Part shown: positions 63,637-64,000 of the stretch, one piece after another
Layout of the letters: each line of letters starts with the position of its first letter
Position numbering within the stretch: the first letter of the stretch is position 1
NCBI RefSeq assembly: GCF_024505145.1
Contig: NZ_JANIAA010000004.1
Span: forward strand, 310,001 to 374,000
Direction: 5' to 3'
Length of the DNA: 64,000 nt
DNA from: Streptomyces rugosispiralis
GTDB lineage: Bacteria; Actinomycetota; Actinomycetes; Streptomycetales; Streptomycetaceae
Notes under the pieces: model-generated
What the model was told of the DNA's origin: nothing
Seen by the model: only the letters and a program-made list of their open reading frames with translations
Databases searched by the model: none
Program-made: the position numbers and the translations under genes

Positions 63637-64000
63637 GTTGGGGGCTGGTGCCCCGTGTCCTTGCGCAGAAAACGCCGTAGCCGGGTGAGCGACCAGGTGT
63701 TGATGACATCGTCCGGGGTCAGCCAGCCCCGCTGGGCCATGCCCACCCCGTACCGCATGTTGTCCAGATCCCGGGTCGAGTGGGCGTCGCTGTCCAGCGC
63801 GAACACCACCCCGTGCGACTTGGCCCGCAGGATGTTGTCGTCCGACAGATCGAGCCGGTCCGGATGTGCGTTGATCTCCAGCGCGGTGCCGGTGCGGGCG
63901 CAGGCGGCGAACACCTCGTCCAGGTCGGCGTCGATACCGGGCCGTTTGCCGATCAGCCGGGTGGTCGGATGGCCGATGACATGGACGTACGGGTTCTCGC
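63633..64000 (-). CDS. PolX-like PHP-domain protein (5' part outside window)
   Basis: Only the last 121 residues are in the window. NPYVHVIGHPTTRLIGKRPG, TALEINAHPDRLDLSDDNIL, VFALDSDAHSTRDLDNMRYG and GWLTPDDVINTWSLTRLRRF are the C-terminal PHP metal-binding motifs of bacterial family X DNA polymerases (PolX), which pair polymerase and 3'-5' exonuclease functions in base-excision repair. The polymerase part must lie beyond the window; a stand-alone PHP phosphoesterase remains possible. Confidence 0.85.
   Translation of the reverse strand, partial: ENPYVHVIGHPTTRLIGKRPGIDADLDEVFAACARTGTALEINAHPDRLDLSDDNILRAKSHGVVFALDSDAHSTRDLDNMRYGVGMAQRGWLTPDDVINTWSLTRLRRFLRKDTGHQPPT

Overview
The window is chromosomal DNA of a Streptomyces-type actinomycete. 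Support comes from very high GC with strong third-position GC, frequent GTG/TTG starts, ATGA/GTGA stop-start overlaps, and families typical of the genus: ECF sigma factors with CU044_5270 partners, a PAS-LuxR regulator, a CsnR-type box before a GH75 chitosanase, a streptogrisin-like protease, and many secreted glycan hydrolases. No rRNA, tRNA, CRISPR array, insertion sequence or prophage was recognised. The accessory flavour and several decaying genes suggest a chromosome arm, but that is inference.

Layout. 1-7 kb: partial epimerase, secreted phosphoinositide phospholipase C, dodecin, UspA protein, metallophosphoesterase, cytochrome P450, and a DUF4239 membrane protein following a Pro-Thr-rich exported protein. 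7-17 kb is acyl-CoA catabolism: an AidB-like dehydrogenase/enoyl-CoA hydratase pair opposite a PaaX regulator, then a fadE pair divergent from an SDR/KstR2-like TetR/thiolase operon, with a 20-bp operator-like palindrome between them. 16.9-18.8 kb: a Cys-rich double-psi beta-barrel protein, a Tat-exported protein and a MauE-like redox membrane protein. 19.9-22.5 kb is a gene graveyard (acyl-CoA synthetase, aldehyde dehydrogenase and LysR remnants) around an intact Mut7-C protein. 22.5-26 kb: a glutathione-transferase-like reductase preceded by a Cys-containing leader ORF, a SpoIIE-type phosphatase and an Fpg/Nei glycosylase.

26-31.7 kb: an ECF sigma/CU044_5270 pair faces an extra cytochrome oxidase subunit I gene. 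Both sigma and ctaD start codons lie in a 24-bp perfect inverted repeat that behaves as a duplicated promoter and start region. A class A PBP with a degenerate transpeptidase follows. 31.8-36 kb: a CseA/CseB/CseC-like lipoprotein/response regulator/kinase set and a PAS-LuxR regulator. 36-43 kb: a giant CtpI-like P-type ATPase with an internal degenerate ATPase copy, a second ECF sigma and a STAS protein. 43-47 kb: chitosanase with its operator, then a tagatose-type aldolase and a sugar isomerase, each broken by one extra base in a five-base G/C run, a DeoR regulator and AroQ.

47-62 kb is polysaccharide utilisation. A Tat-exported beta-helix protein, a DUF1996 protein and a glycosidase with a discoidin domain share a GAGCGCTC-type palindrome with a LacI regulator. 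A ROK regulator faces a sugar ABC transporter plus GH1 glucosidase operon. A GH16 remnant, an L-rhamnose mutarotase and a serine protease with unusual Gly-Ala-Asp repeats follow. The window ends with a family-5 uracil-DNA glycosylase and the 3' part of a PolX-like PHP gene. The main theme is extracellular glucan/chitosan breakdown under several local repressors, plus acyl-CoA catabolism; two sigma-linked loci stand out as unusual.
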